Source: Fistularia commersonii (lineage: Eukaryota; Chordata; Actinopteri; Syngnathiformes; Fistulariidae). Taken from it: a stretch of 64,000 nt of DNA. Positions within the stretch are counted from its first letter, which is position 1. Every line of letters starts with the position of its first letter. Below, in pieces: positions 11,241 to 21,984 of the stretch. A program made the position numbers and the translations under genes. The stretch covers positions 2,177,001-2,241,000 of the forward strand of contig JBBMNZ010000006.1 of the NCBI GenBank assembly GCA_037954325.1, read 5' to 3'. The notes beneath the pieces were generated by a model. That model saw only the letters and a program-made list of their open reading frames with translations. It was not told where the DNA came from and did no database searches.

Positions 11241-11586
11241 AAAAGAACCCGCTAATGGTCGATAGCTAATGTCAGGAGTGACACAAGCGATACGGCAGCT
11301 CACTAGAAACAAGCTAACCCTCTTTGTTCCCTCCGCTTCAAACCCGTCAGTCTGCTCACAGAGAGGCGATGTGACGGCCAAAGCGGCGTAATTATCCGAG
11401 TGAATGTTATCGCGGCCTTTTACACAAAAACGCACACAGTGGCAGATAAGGGGAGATCAGTGTCTTGAAGAAAATAATAAAAAAAAAAAAAGAATATCTG
11501 CCATATCTAGACGCGCACTTCTGTCGACGGAGATTAGCCGGCGATACGGCCTCTGTGTAATGAGAGCCTTTTGGAAACGCCAAGTC

Positions 11587-11609
11587 TTTTTTTTTTTTTT
11601 TTTTTTTTT
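11587..11609. repeat. Poly-T tract
   Basis: A run of about 23 T. A shorter poly-A lies near 11480-11492. The opposed poly-K and poly-F frames across these are artefacts. Confidence 0.95.
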
Positions 11610-11705
11610 CTTTATCTGCGAACGAGATAAAAGGGTTCTCAACCGCTAACGCCGCGGCGCGAGACGAATCTCGCCGTTTTGCTTTCTGGGGCAGGAGGCG
11701 CCCTG

Positions 11706-13500
11706 TTGAGCCGCATTTTGTAATAACGGTGCATTTTGTGATAAATGTCCAAAATGTAAAAAATTTTTCATTTCATTTTGAAATAAAGCCACATTTTGTA
11801 ATAAACTGCCCCAACGCATTTTGTAATAAATTTTGTCAGTTCACACAATTTATCATTCTTTAGTGTTTTTTTGGCAGTATTCCATTTTTTTGTGTGATGA
11901 AATTGCAGTTTTCTAGCCTAAGAAGATAAAAAACTGACAAATTAAACAAAAATTTTATTAAAAAAATTCAAATACGAGGTCTGTTGAGCCGCATTTTGTA
12001 ATAAACGTCCAAAATATAATAACTTTTTCATTTCATTTTGTAATAAAGCCGCATTTTGTAATAAACTGCTGTGTTTTGTAATAATGGTGCATTTTGTAAT
12101 AAATGTCCAAAATGTAAAAACTTTTTAAGTTCATTTTGTAATAAAGCCACATTTTGTAATAAACTGCCCCAATGCATTTTGTAATAAATTTTGTCAGTTC
12201 ACACAATTTATCATTCTTTAGTGTTTTTTTGGCAGTATTCCATTTTTTTTGTTTGATGAAACTGCAGTTTTCTAGCCTAAGAAGATAAAAAACTGACAAA
12301 TTAAACAAAAATTTTATTAAAAAAATTCAAATACGAGGTCTGTTGAACCGCATTTTGTAATATACGTCCAAAATATAATAACTTTTTCATTTCATTTCGT
12401 AATAAAGCCACATTTTGTAATAAACTGCCACATTTTGTAATAACGGTGCATTTTGTGATAAATGTCCAAAATGTAAAAAATTTTTCATTTCATTTTGAAA
12501 TAAAGCCACATTTTGTAATAAACTGCCCCAACGCATTTTGTAATAAATTTTGTCAGTTCACACAATTTATCATTCTTTAGTGTTTTTTTGGCAGTATTCC
12601 ATTTTTTTGTGTGATGAAATTGCAGTTTTCTAGCCTAAGAAGATAAAAAACTGACAAATTAAACAAAAATTTTATTAAAAAAATTCAAATACGAGGTCTG
12701 TTGAGCCGCATTTTGTAATAAACGTTCAAAATATAATAACTTTTTCATTTCATTTTGTAATAAAGCCGCATTTTGTAATAAACTGCTGTGTTTTGTAATA
12801 ATGGCGCATTTTGTAATAAATGTCCAAAATGTAAAAACTTTTTAAGTTCATTTTGTAATAAAGCCACATTTTGTAATAAACTGCCCCAACGCATTTTGTA
12901 ATAAATTTTGTCAGTTCACACAATTTATCATTCTTTAGTGTTTTTTTGGCAGTATTCCATTTTTTTTGTGTGATGAAATTGCAGTTTTCTAGCCTAAGAA
13001 GATAAAAAACTGACAAATTAAACAAAAATTTTATTAAAAAAATTCAAATACGAGGTCTGTTGAGCCGCATTTTGTAATAAACGTTCAAAATATAATAACT
13101 TTTTCATTTCATTTCGTAATAAAGCCGCATTTTGTAATAAACTGCTGTGTTTTGTAATAATGGTGCATTTTGTAATAAATGTCCAAAATGTAAAAACTTT
13201 TTAAGTTCATTTTGTAATAAAGCCACATTTTGTAATAAACTGCCCCAATGCATTTTGTAATAAATTTTGTCAGTTCACACAATTTATCATTCTTTAGTGT
13301 TTTTTTGGCAGTATTCCATTTTTTTGTGTGATGAAATTGCAGTTTTCTAGCCTAAGAAGATAAAAAACTGACAAATTAAACAAAAATTTTATTAAAAAAA
13401 TTCAAATACGAGGTCTGTTGAGCCGCATTTTGTAATAAACGTTCAAAATATAATAACCTTTTCATTTCATTTTGTAATAAAGCCGCATTTTGTAATAAAC
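11706..13500. repeat. ~358.5-bp satellite array inside the TIR element, about 5 units
   Basis: The phase marker AATACGAGGTCTGTTGA starts at 11971, 12330, 12688, 13047 and 13405, spacing 359/358/359/358 bp. Within each unit CATTTTGTAATAAA or close variants occur about eight times. Two unit types alternate (marked by ACGGTGCATTTTGTGATAAA versus ATGGTGCATTTTGTAATAAA), with a 717-bp dimer period. Minus-strand frames of 91 codons recur in the type-B units but have no known domain. Confidence 0.93.
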
Positions 13501-13975
13501 TGCCCCAATGCATTTTGTTATAAATTTTGCTGCGTTATGTAATAAGTTATTAATTGAGAAGATTATAACAAAATGCACTTGCAACTTTTTTATTCTCTAG
13601 GAAATGTAATAACATGGAATATTCTCTGTTAATGCAACCTTTGAATAGTGTACTGATAGTAATTGCTAAGTACTGCTACTAGGCTAACACAGTGATATTA
13701 ATAACAGGCCTAGCTTTTACAAATACTTTAAAGTAAACTAAAATACAAATAACAAACAAATAAACTATGCTTTAGAATTGTTATTACATAATGCACCATG
13801 TTATTACATTTCCTGGAGATTAAAAAAGTTGCAAATATATTTTGTTATAATCTTCTCAATATGTAATAACTTATTACACAACGCGGAAAAATTTATTCCA
13901 AAATGAAATGAAAAAAATATTACATTTTGGACGTTTATTACAAAATGCACTATTATTACAAAATGCGGCTCGACA
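11706..13975. mobile_element. Terminal-inverted-repeat element with an internally amplified arm
   Basis: The left end TGTTGAGCCGCATTTTGTAA (11706) is matched in inverted orientation by the right end, which closes GCGGCTCGACA at 13975. The match continues for about 80 bp or more (CATTTTGT.ATAAA.GTCCAAAATGTAA and TTTTCATTTCATTTTG). A second pair of inverted segments lies inside: 13,530-13,620 against 13,790-13,885 (TGTAATAAGTTATTA, GAGAAGATTATAACAAAAT, GGAAATGTAATAACATGG). Together these describe an originally short, foldback, non-autonomous element whose left arm has been expanded. No transposase ORF is seen and no clear target-site duplication was found. The superfamily is unassigned. Confidence 0.75.
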
Positions 13976-14077
13976 CACCCGGAGGTCAAGGTCGAGGGGT
14001 CACGGGTAGCAGCTGGCGTCCGCGGGAAAGAACGGCGTGCAAGCGCTGCCCGCGTCTGAGAATAATACACCTCGTGC

Positions 14078-14115
14078 ATGTGTGTGTGTGTGTGTGTGCG
14101 TGTGTGTGTGTGTGT
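14078..14115. repeat. (TG)n microsatellite, one interruption
   Basis: About 19 units with a single GCG interruption near 14099. Confidence 0.95.
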
Positions 14116-14202
14116 CGCTGTCACCAAAGAATGCTACGAATGCTGTTGAGCGAGCGCTTGTGTGTAGATGTGGTTTTATAATGCTTGGCTTTACAATTTT
14201 AG

Positions 14203-14234
<32 letters not shown>
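14203..14234. repeat. (GT)n microsatellite, ~16 units
   Basis: Uninterrupted GT tract, followed near 14253-14273 by a G-rich run that could form a G-quadruplex. Confidence 0.95.
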
Positions 14235-14237
<3 letters not shown>

Positions 14238-14508
14238 GTGACCTCTCTAAATGGGTGGGGGAGGGGGGGGGGTGGTTGTAAACGCGAGCCATTGATTGGC
14301 GGCTGATTTCTGGTTTATTTACTTTGTTATTTTGCAGTAAAACACCCCCGCAAAAAGCGAGAAATGGTTCGGTCCGAAAAAGGCCTGCAGGTCAAAATGG
14401 ACCAAAATATCTCCCGTCCTTAAATGGGAATCGATCGGTGTTATTGATTTTATATCAAAAATGCAACCCGATCACTTGTGTGAATACACTCGTCACTCTT
14501 GCGTGCAT

Positions 14509-14511
<3 letters not shown>

Positions 14512-14548
<37 letters not shown>
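14512..14548. repeat. (GT)n microsatellite, ~18 units
   Basis: Pairs in inverted orientation with the (AC)n tract at 14652-14688, about 103 bp away. Confidence 0.95.
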
Positions 14549-14551
<3 letters not shown>

Positions 14552-14651
14552 CACTCGCTGGGAAAAAGAAAGTTTCCCCTCCTGCAGGCGAGGTGAACGA
14601 CAGGCGAAGGGGAGGAGAGCGACCAGGTGGATCTTGCCGGACCAGGTGTGT

Positions 14652-14688
<37 letters not shown>
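14652..14688. repeat. (AC)n microsatellite, ~18 units
   Basis: Followed directly by an 11-G run (near 14694-14703). Inverted relative to 14512-14548. Confidence 0.95.
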
Positions 14689-14690
<2 letters not shown>

Positions 14691-14818
14691 CTGGGGGGGG
14701 GGGTGTTCCCAGTACACTCATTAGATTTTCAAAGAAACCTCTTCAAACACATCCATAAAACTCTAACACACACACGATGTCAGTTTCTTCTACAGGAGAG
14801 TCGACTGCGCGCGGCATT

Positions 14819-14840
14819 AAGTGTGTGTGTGTGTGTGTGT
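14819..14840. repeat. (GT)n microsatellite, ~11 units
   Basis: Lies immediately upstream of the hAT-type element. Confidence 0.93.
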
Positions 14841-14847
14841 TTTAAAC

Positions 14848-15305
14848 CAGTGTTTCCCAACCTTTTTTTGAGCCACGGCGCATATTTTAGAAAAATCACA
14901 CGGCGCACCACCAAATAAATATGTCAAAAACATTTTTTTAACAAATTACAATGAAACCGTAGTTTCAATTAACTTAATGTGAAATCTAATATCTGTAGAT
15001 TCGTCAAGTTGCAATGCAAATTTTCCACAACACTTTTTTGCAACGTCTGAAAACATGTCATCAATATGTCTGAAAATGGTATTATTTGAGAGAACTGGCT
15101 ATTTCTTTATCAACGTCAGAGTCGAGCTTTTCTTCTCCAATGATTTTGCCGGCAGGTCGTATTAATGTTTGGATTTAGAGACATAGACATAGGAAGACAC
15201 ATTATTTGTGTCGGGTAAATAATTTTCGGACCGATCGGGTGAAAGTGGGCGTTTTTCCACGGCGCACCTGATCATCTCTCACGGCACAGCGGTCGGGAAA
15301 CACTG
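14848..15305. mobile_element. Non-autonomous hAT-type element, 458 bp
   Basis: The left end CAGTGTTTCCCAAC is matched by the inverted right end GTCGGGAAACACTG (one mismatch in 14). The subterminal GCCACGGCGCA and ACGGCGCACC segments are also inverted-like. Flanking 8-mers TTTTAAAC (14840-14847) and TTTTAATG (15306-15313) agree at 6 of 8 positions, consistent with a decayed 8-bp hAT target-site duplication. No ORF is preserved, so it could not move itself. Confidence 0.78.
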
Positions 15306-15467
15306 TTTTAATGTGTATTACAGATATTTTACCCTTTTACACCTTCGGGGCGGGAGGGGGAGTTGAAAAGAAGCTCCTCATAATGTAAAATTGTTAAAGT
15401 TAAGGGCGGAGGTGGGATGTAAGCGAAGGGTTAAGAGCGGGTTTATGGTGAAGAGGTTAAAAAAAGG

Positions 15468-15469
<2 letters not shown>

Positions 15470-15502
<33 letters not shown>
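15470..15502. repeat. (GT)n microsatellite, ~16 units
   Basis: Uninterrupted until a final GA interruption. Confidence 0.94.
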
Positions 15503-15504
<2 letters not shown>

Positions 15505-15614
15505 TGTGGCGACAGCTGTGTGATCAGCGGTAGCACTCTGCACCCCCAAGGCTAAGCAATAAACCAGCGCCGGTGGTGTTTTAAGTCGGGGAGCCAGGTG
15601 TCGAAATGACTGCC

Positions 15615-17392
15615 TTCTAGTGATGTGCGAGCGATGGACGAACTGTTCAAAACTCGAGAGTCATCTCCCTGACTTGTTGAGTTGCTAGACAAAATGTCGC
15701 TATCGCACGACTGCTATGCCAGCTGGATATTTGTAAACAGCTCTGGTTTGACGTTTCAACTCACGCCCTGCTACGAACTGAGAATGAGGAATCACAGAGT
15801 GCTCAAAGTGGCCCTCCCCACCCGTAAAATGAATGACGAACGAATCACTCACAGGCTCGGAGTAGCCAGACTCAATCGGTAAGTCGATGAACGAATCACT
15901 CAGCAGCTCACAGTGGCCAGACCCGCTCACGAATGAACAACTGGCTCGGTAACTCAGTGAACGAATCACTGAGCAGATTCCAATATCCGTCCCCAGTCAC
16001 ATATGAATGGTTTACCAGGTGGCTCACCGAACGAATCACTGAGCAGCTTTCAACATCCATTCTCGCTTTCAAATAACATTTGACTTGGTAACATTATGAA
16101 GGAATCGCTCAGCAGCTCAGAGTAGCTGTGTCCACTCACAAATGGCTGACGTGGTAACTCGGTGAACGAATCACTGAGCGGCTTCCAATATCCGCACCCA
16201 TTCACAAATGAGCGGCTGATTCGATGGCTCAATGCATTGAGCAGCTTACCGTACCCGCTCCCTCTTGCAAATAACATCTGTCTTGGTAACATAATGAACG
16301 AATCGCTCAGAAGCTCAGAGTAGCCGTACCCGCCACAAATGAATGACCGACCGACTCGGTGGCTCAATGAACGAATCATTCAGCAGCTGACAATACCCGT
16401 TCCCAAATCACAACTGACTTGGTAACATAATGAACGAATCACTCAGCAGCTCAGTGCAGCTGTCCCGACTAACAAATGAGTGACTGACTCGATAACTCAA
16501 TGAACGAATCCCTTAGCAACTCACAGTAGCCTGAGCCACTCACAGACGAATGAATGACTCGGTAGCTCACTGAAAGAATCACTGAGCAGCTTCCAATACC
16601 TGCTCCAACTCACAAATAACTGACTTGGTAACATAATGAGCGAATCACTCAGCAGCTCAGTGTAGCTGTACCCACTCACAAATGAATGACTGACTCGGTA
16701 CCTCAATGAACGAATCACTCAGCAGCTCAGTGAATCCGTCCCAACCCACAAATGAATGCGTGAATTGGTAGCACAATGAACGACTCACTCAGCAGCTCAG
16801 TGAATCCACTCACGAATGACCAACCGAATCGTTAGCACAACAAACGAATCACTCCCCCCCCCCGGACTCGCAAGGTGAACTGCTCACTCAGCAGCTCAGA
16901 GTAGCCGTTCCCATTCACAAATGAACCACTGACTCAGTAACACAATGAATGAATCCCTTAGCAACTCACAGTAGCCTGACCCACTCACAGACGCATGACT
17001 GATTCGGTAGCTTAATAAACAAATCACAGCTTACAAAACCCGCTCCTGCTCAAAAATAACTGACTTGGTAACATAATGAACGAATCTTTATGGTTTTATT
17101 TTTATTTCTTATTCTCCCTCCTTCCTACTATTATTCATTATTGTTATGTTTTTACTTGAAACTCTGGCACTACATTTTCCTTCCGGATAAATAAAGTTGT
17201 TCTTATTCTTATTATCACATTACAGCTAAGTGAATCGACTCATAAATGAACAACTGAATCGTTAGCACAACGAACGAATCACTCAGCTCTCCCGACTCGC
17301 AAAATGAGCCGCTCATTAAATAGCTCAGAGAAGCCGCGCAACTTCAAAAATCCGAATCCTCAAGGGAGCAGTTCGCGCGTGCACAGGAGGGT
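15615..17392. repeat. ~69-bp tandem array, about 20 diverged copies
   Basis: GAACGAATCACT or variants recur about every 64-71 bp from about 15,838 to 17,330 (for example 15838, 15889, 15959, 16030, 16164, 16297, 16366, 16433, 16501). The unit reads CTCACAAATGAATGACTGAC, TCGGTAACTCAATGAACG, AATCACTCAGCAGCTCA. The edges TAGTGATGTGCGAGCGATGG (15,619) and CAGTTCGCGCGTGCACAGGAG (17,369, inverted) suggest that the array sits inside a fish TIR element. This is inference. It is interrupted at 17,088-17,213 by a LINE tail. Confidence 0.85.
17088..17213 (+). mobile_element. LINE-type 3' tail inserted in the 69-bp array
   Basis: It shares GTTTTATTTTTATTTCT, CTCTGGCAC.ACA.TTTCC and ATAAAGTTGTTCTTAT with the copies at 1,955-2,174 and 55,388-55,505, and ends in (CTTATTA)n. 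It interrupts a GAACGAATC unit, so it is younger than the array. Confidence 0.65.
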
Positions 17393-17585
17393 GAATCGGC
17401 CTCCGTGCGAACGAACAGCAAACACGGCGGATTAATGATCAACGGCGGGATCGGATGACAGCATTGTGACGGTTGCGCCGATTGATCGATCGGCTCAAAT
17501 ATTTATCCGGCGAAGGAAGCTCAATGATTGACTTCGTCTTGGAGGACGGCGAGCGAGTCCGACCTGGAAACCTGACCCGGTTTCC

Positions 17586-17611
17586 CTTTTTTTTCTTTTT
17601 TTTTTTTTTTA
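17586..17611. repeat. Poly-T tract with one C
   Basis: Two runs of T separated by a single C. Confidence 0.94.
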
Positions 17612-17699
17612 TTCCCTCCCCATATTTTCGCGATGAGCGATGCGTCAATCAATAACCTGAATCCGAAAGCCTTTAAACACGAGGAAGTTGGATTTTCAC

Positions 17700-18690
17700 C
17701 CCGTTTCGATACAATAGTGTAATAAAGGATGTGTAATTATTAAACATTAATGAATCCACCGATATATGTATCATTTCTGTAGATTATTTTAACATATTGA
17801 TTTTTTTCTGCCGAACTTGTAGCGTTTTTACCTCATCATTGTTACTATGATCACACGCTTGCAAGTGATTCATTCAAATTGATTCGTTCATTCATAGCCT
17901 ATCAGAGCTGTCATTGGTCAAGATGCGCCGGTCGCCAGCCAATCACAGGGCACACAACCATTAACCCGCTCCTCTATAAACGTACATAGCCGTGTTGCAC
18001 GACATGAATTTGCGGTTGTTTTTCAGAAAATTCACGACATATGAGGATGAGAACCCTCGGTGAACATTCATGCAGTCATATCGGACTGAACCACAGTCTA
18101 CCTTAAAGGAATGTACCACTTTTCCACCCCCCTCCCTCCCGCGCGGCAGACAAAAACAAGCCGTTAGCCACCCGCCGGTTCCGAGCGTGTGAACGGAGGG
18201 CCGGCGGCGGCCCGGACCCCGGCTGATCCCTGTGAACCCTCCTCGGCCGCCACTCCCGTGTGGCGCCGTCGCTGACTCCGCCCCCTTTAGGCACCAAGGG
18301 GGATCCCGCCTTAAGTGGCTCTACTCTGAAACAGGAAGTTGCGAGGAGCTCCTTTGTGTGTCAGCCTGGTGGGAAAACACCTCCCCGTCTGGGGGCGCGA
18401 GCGTTGCCCCTCATCCGAAAGTTACGGCTCGTCCGCGATTGCACTTTGCGCGGAATTCCATAACGAGCGTTCATTCCGGCCTCGCCGATTCACATCATTT
18501 TGATTCTTGATTCTTTTCCCAAAAATCGATGCCCACGCCGTCTCTTTTGGCTTCCTGGCGCCAAAACGATGACATCACCTCAATGCCAATGACATCATCT
18601 CCATGTTAGACCACTTGGAAGGTGGAAGCTAAGGAAGGAAATGGCGCAAGCTAGCATGAATCAGGGCCTTTTAGCCACAACGGCAAGGTG
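17700..18690. other. Single-copy stretch with a SINE-like fragment, no gene seen
   Basis: At 17,885-17,975, in minus orientation, are CATTGGTCAAGA, CGCCAGCCAATCACAGGGCA and CAACCATTAACC, a piece of the SINE-like body. The remainder is CpG-rich around 18,100-18,500 with several short frames of no known domain. Confidence 0.5.
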
Positions 18691-18699
18691 TTCAGTGGA

Positions 18700-18704
18700 T
18701 GTGT

Positions 18705-18747
<43 letters not shown>
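18700..18747. repeat. (GT)n microsatellite, ~24 units
   Basis: One TA interruption near 18709. Confidence 0.95.
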
Positions 18748-18748
<1 letters not shown>

Positions 18749-18922
18749 CCCCCGTCAGGGCATTGTCACCGCCTGAGAACCAGACTTGTTGCCTTTATCC
18801 AAAGGCCTAACAACACATCCGTCAGCGGCTGCACGTTTCGGAGTCCTGTATACACAAGCGCCCGCGATCGTCTGTGTTTATCTGCGGCGGTTTGCTGACG
18901 AGGCTGCCACTCATCAGACGTC

Positions 18923-18951
18923 GGTGTGTGTGTGTGTGTGTGTGTGTGTGA
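18923..18951. repeat. (GT)n microsatellite, ~14 units
   Basis: Uninterrupted GT tract. Confidence 0.95.
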
Positions 18952-19093
18952 GTCCTTAGCATGTCTGAGGAATGTTAATACAGGGTGGACAGCAATCAAG
19001 GCAGAGAGCGGAACAATGGAAAATGGATGAAATGGGAGGACGAAGGAACTGGCAAGCCAGATTAATGGAGCCGAACAATGAGTTTAACGTCCA

Positions 19094-19117
19094 GTGTGTG
19101 TGTGTGTGTGTGTGTGA
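19094..19117. repeat. (GT)n microsatellite, ~12 units
   Basis: Uninterrupted GT tract. Confidence 0.94.
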
Positions 19118-19267
19118 CTGATCCACTCCGGGACGTTCTTGATTGTTCTTAATCACGCCACCCCCCATTTGTGCCATTGAATTTTGCTTTCAATTTTTAG
19201 AACGGCACCGTGCCATTTCCATCAGAGCTATTAAGAGCACTGCAGTCCGTCGCCATTTCGCGGTCTT

Positions 19268-20070
19268 TTAATCTAATTTTATATTTTTTGATTTTTATTT
19301 TATTTTTTTTTAATATATAATTTTATATCTGAGATTTTTTTATTTTTTTTTATATCTAATTTTATTATCTTTTTTAATCTCATTTTATAACAGATTTTTA
19401 CTTTTTCATATCTAATTGTGTGCTGTGGATTTTTATCTTTTTTAAATCTAATTTTACTCCAGATTGAATACGTTTTTATGATCCAACTATATATTGTGTG
19501 TGTTTTTTTTTTTTTTAATCTAATTTTCATCACAAACTTTTTACTTTTTTAAAATCTGATTTCATTACGTTTAATTTTATGTCACACCATTTTCACTTTT
19601 TCATGTCTAATTATATATGGTGGACTTTTATCTATTTTTTCTAATTAACTTAATGGATTTTTATCTTTTTTTTTTTAATCTGATTTTATCCCACAGATAT
19701 TTTGCTTTTTTATAACAAATTTTATGACACGGATTTTTATTTATTTTTTAAATCTAATTTTATCCCAAAGATTTTTTTACCTTTTTAGATCTAATTTCAT
19801 ATCAGGGATTTTTATATATTTTCCAAATCTAACATTATATCACACATTTTTTAAATATATTATTTACATCTAATCTTATCACAAATTTTATTTTACTTAA
19901 ATTCAATTTCACGCATTTTCATCTTTTTTTTATATCTAATTTTATTATACAGATATTTTTGCTTATCTAATTTCATATCACATATTTGTATACATCTTTT
20001 AATTCTATCACGAGTTTCTTAATTTTTTTATATCTAATTTTATATCACAGATTTTTTGCTATACCGCTGA
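19268..20070. repeat. AT-rich diverged array of a ~50-60-bp unit
   Basis: The phrase ATCTAATTTTATATCACAGA followed by TTTTTATCTTTTTT recurs about 14 times with substitutions and indels. The spacing is roughly 45-65 bp. Confidence 0.75.
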
Positions 20071-20309
20071 TTATGTGGTATAGATGTATTTTCACATATT
20101 TATTATTCCAATTATTTAAGGTCACATCAACAGGTTTTTGCTACTCGTATCGTTTCTGAAACTTTTGATTTATTTCAATTTATTTTCAAGGTTTTTTTTT
20201 TTTTTTAATGTTGCTATGATACAATGGTAGTAAAAAAAAAAAGCAATAGCAATATGCCCACCATTTAAATATAGATTCTATCAATAATGATAAATACAAT
20301 ATTAACACT

Positions 20310-20360
20310 ATGGTAATAGTAATAATAATAATAATAATGATAATACTAATAATAATAATT
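20310..20360. repeat. (AAT)n-rich tract
   Basis: AATAAT trimers with TGA/ACT interruptions. Confidence 0.85.
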
Positions 20361-20514
20361 CCTTTTATGAGGCGCCTTACTGGACATGCAAAGACACCGT
20401 AAGGATGTACAAAAAAAATACAGATTTAAAGAAACAATGAAAATAAACAAACGTGACAAGAAAATATGCATATATTAAGTATATACATAGAAATAAATAT
20501 ATATATTTTCAATG

Positions 20515-20690
20515 TGCTTTACAGTGGATCTCATTCATCCATTCACACACACACACACACCTTAGAATTGCAGTGACGCCTATGTGAATGTCTCTAAACG
20601 CCACTTCTCGTCCAATCACAGCGAGGATAGGCTCAAGCTCCTCCCACAAACCGTGATAAGCAGTATAGATGAATGAATGAATGAATGAAA
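20515..20690 (+). mobile_element. SINE-like element, 3' part
   Basis: The end reads CCAATCACAGCGAGGATAGG, CTCAAGCTCCTCCC, GATAAGCAGTATAGATGAATG and (AATG)n, matching the body and tail of the element at 6,512. A (CA)9 tract lies at 20,543-20,560. Confidence 0.6.
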
Positions 20691-21410
20691 AACTGCAAGA
20701 ACTCTCTTTTAACCCCATTAGCTCCTCCAGGGATGTCCTGTATCCTAGCAACCAAAGCTACTTGGCTACAAGCGATGTCTCCGAAACTCCTTCACCTCTC
20801 CCGCCGAAGACCTCCCGTTAATAATAAAAGCTTCGTAAGCCAACCTGGACGAGAACTTCTCCGATCGCCTTGCCAAAAAAAAAGCAAAAGGGGCCCGGAG
20901 TTCCCGGTCACCAAAGTTACCGGCGCTGGTCTCAAGGGCCAGTTGCCAGGGGGCTTTTTTTGGGGGGGTCGGGGATTGGAGGGGGTGGAGTAGACGCCTC
21001 CCATGGCGGCTTCTCCTCGCCTTCTTCTGGCTTTCCCACAGAAGGAGCATCTCAGACAAAGGGGGAGCGGTGGGCTCCTCCTCGCTCGCGGGCATCGCTT
21101 CAGGAATGCGGAGGAGTCATGGAGGAAAGTCAATGAAAAATAGGGGGGGTGCCGAGGGGGAGTACGAGTCTTGCACCCTCCCGCCCCGCCCGGGGTGAGA
21201 AAGGAGGTGGCAGGAGAGCGCCTTGTTCCTCCGAGGGCCCCCATGCTTCGCGGTGCTAATTGTAGGAATGAGAGGAATGGGGTGACGGGGTCCGGAGATG
21301 TATGCTCCTATGCTGAGATGTTAGCTGCGCATATTCTGGCTCAAAAGGAGCGACACCGATAGCGCGGAAGACACTCGGGAGAAGCTCTCCGACCTCAGAG
21401 GGCCGGCGGA
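20691..21410. other. GC-rich single-copy stretch, no gene seen
   Basis: Overlapping frames of 80-150 codons on both strands (20,766-21,244) reflect high GC content. They show no recognisable domain and no convincing splice structure. Confidence 0.4.
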
Positions 21411-21419
21411 GGGTCAGTC

Positions 21420-21650
21420 TGGTGTCAGATGATTCACTTAGGGCTTGTTTTAGAACTCCACCAGACTCCTGGGAGATGCTTTAGGAGCCTCCCTGGTGAG
21501 GAGATCCGGGCAAGTCCTACAGGGAGGAGGCCCAGAAGCAGCGAGGGACTACATCTCTCGACTGGTCCGGGAATGCCTTGGAGTTCCCGCTGGAGGATGG
21601 GTTGGAGATCATGGATCAGCTGGTCACGTGGCCGGTTTTACCGTTGACCT
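21420..21650 (+). pseudogene. Decayed C-terminal tail of a non-LTR retrotransposon ORF
   Basis: Two overlapping frames carry the pieces RRPRSSEG and ARDYISRLVRECLGVP, which resemble the ...GRRPRGRPR...WRDYVSRLAWERLGIP... end of a common fish LINE ORF2. The pieces lie in different frames, so at least one frameshift is present. Only the last ~50-60 codons are represented. The clade is not assigned. Confidence 0.5.
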
Positions 21651-21984
21651 AACCCAAGGGGCGAGTTCTTCCCTAACTATTCCCGACTTGTTTGGTAAAA
21701 TAAATGAAGGGCTTTTCCTAACTAACGCCTCATTTGTCCCGAACCGCTAATGCTATTAACCCTGCTGTTGTTTTTCTCCTCCCGTCTGAAGCCCTGGGTG
21801 GGTGAGAGGAAGGACCTGCTAAGGAGGAACCTACCGGTCAGGCTGAGATCCAAATCCCAGCTGTGGTCACAAGGTTTGCGTGGCGACAGCCGAGACGTGC
21901 TAGCATAGCTGCGGCGAGCGCTAAGCCCCTTTATTTTAACCTTTACCCTCAGACTGTTTAAAGCCGGTATATCTATTAGCCGGA

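Noticed and set aside
15700..16718. Minus-strand frames of 65-109 codons with a repeating SDSF-type motif
   Set aside because: The repetition follows from the 69-bp DNA period. Stops separate the frames and diverged copies shift phase, so a repeat protein is not supported.
20766..21244. Overlapping 109- and 150-codon minus-strand frames
   Set aside because: Opposed and overlapping frames in GC-rich DNA, with no domain and no plausible splice sites.
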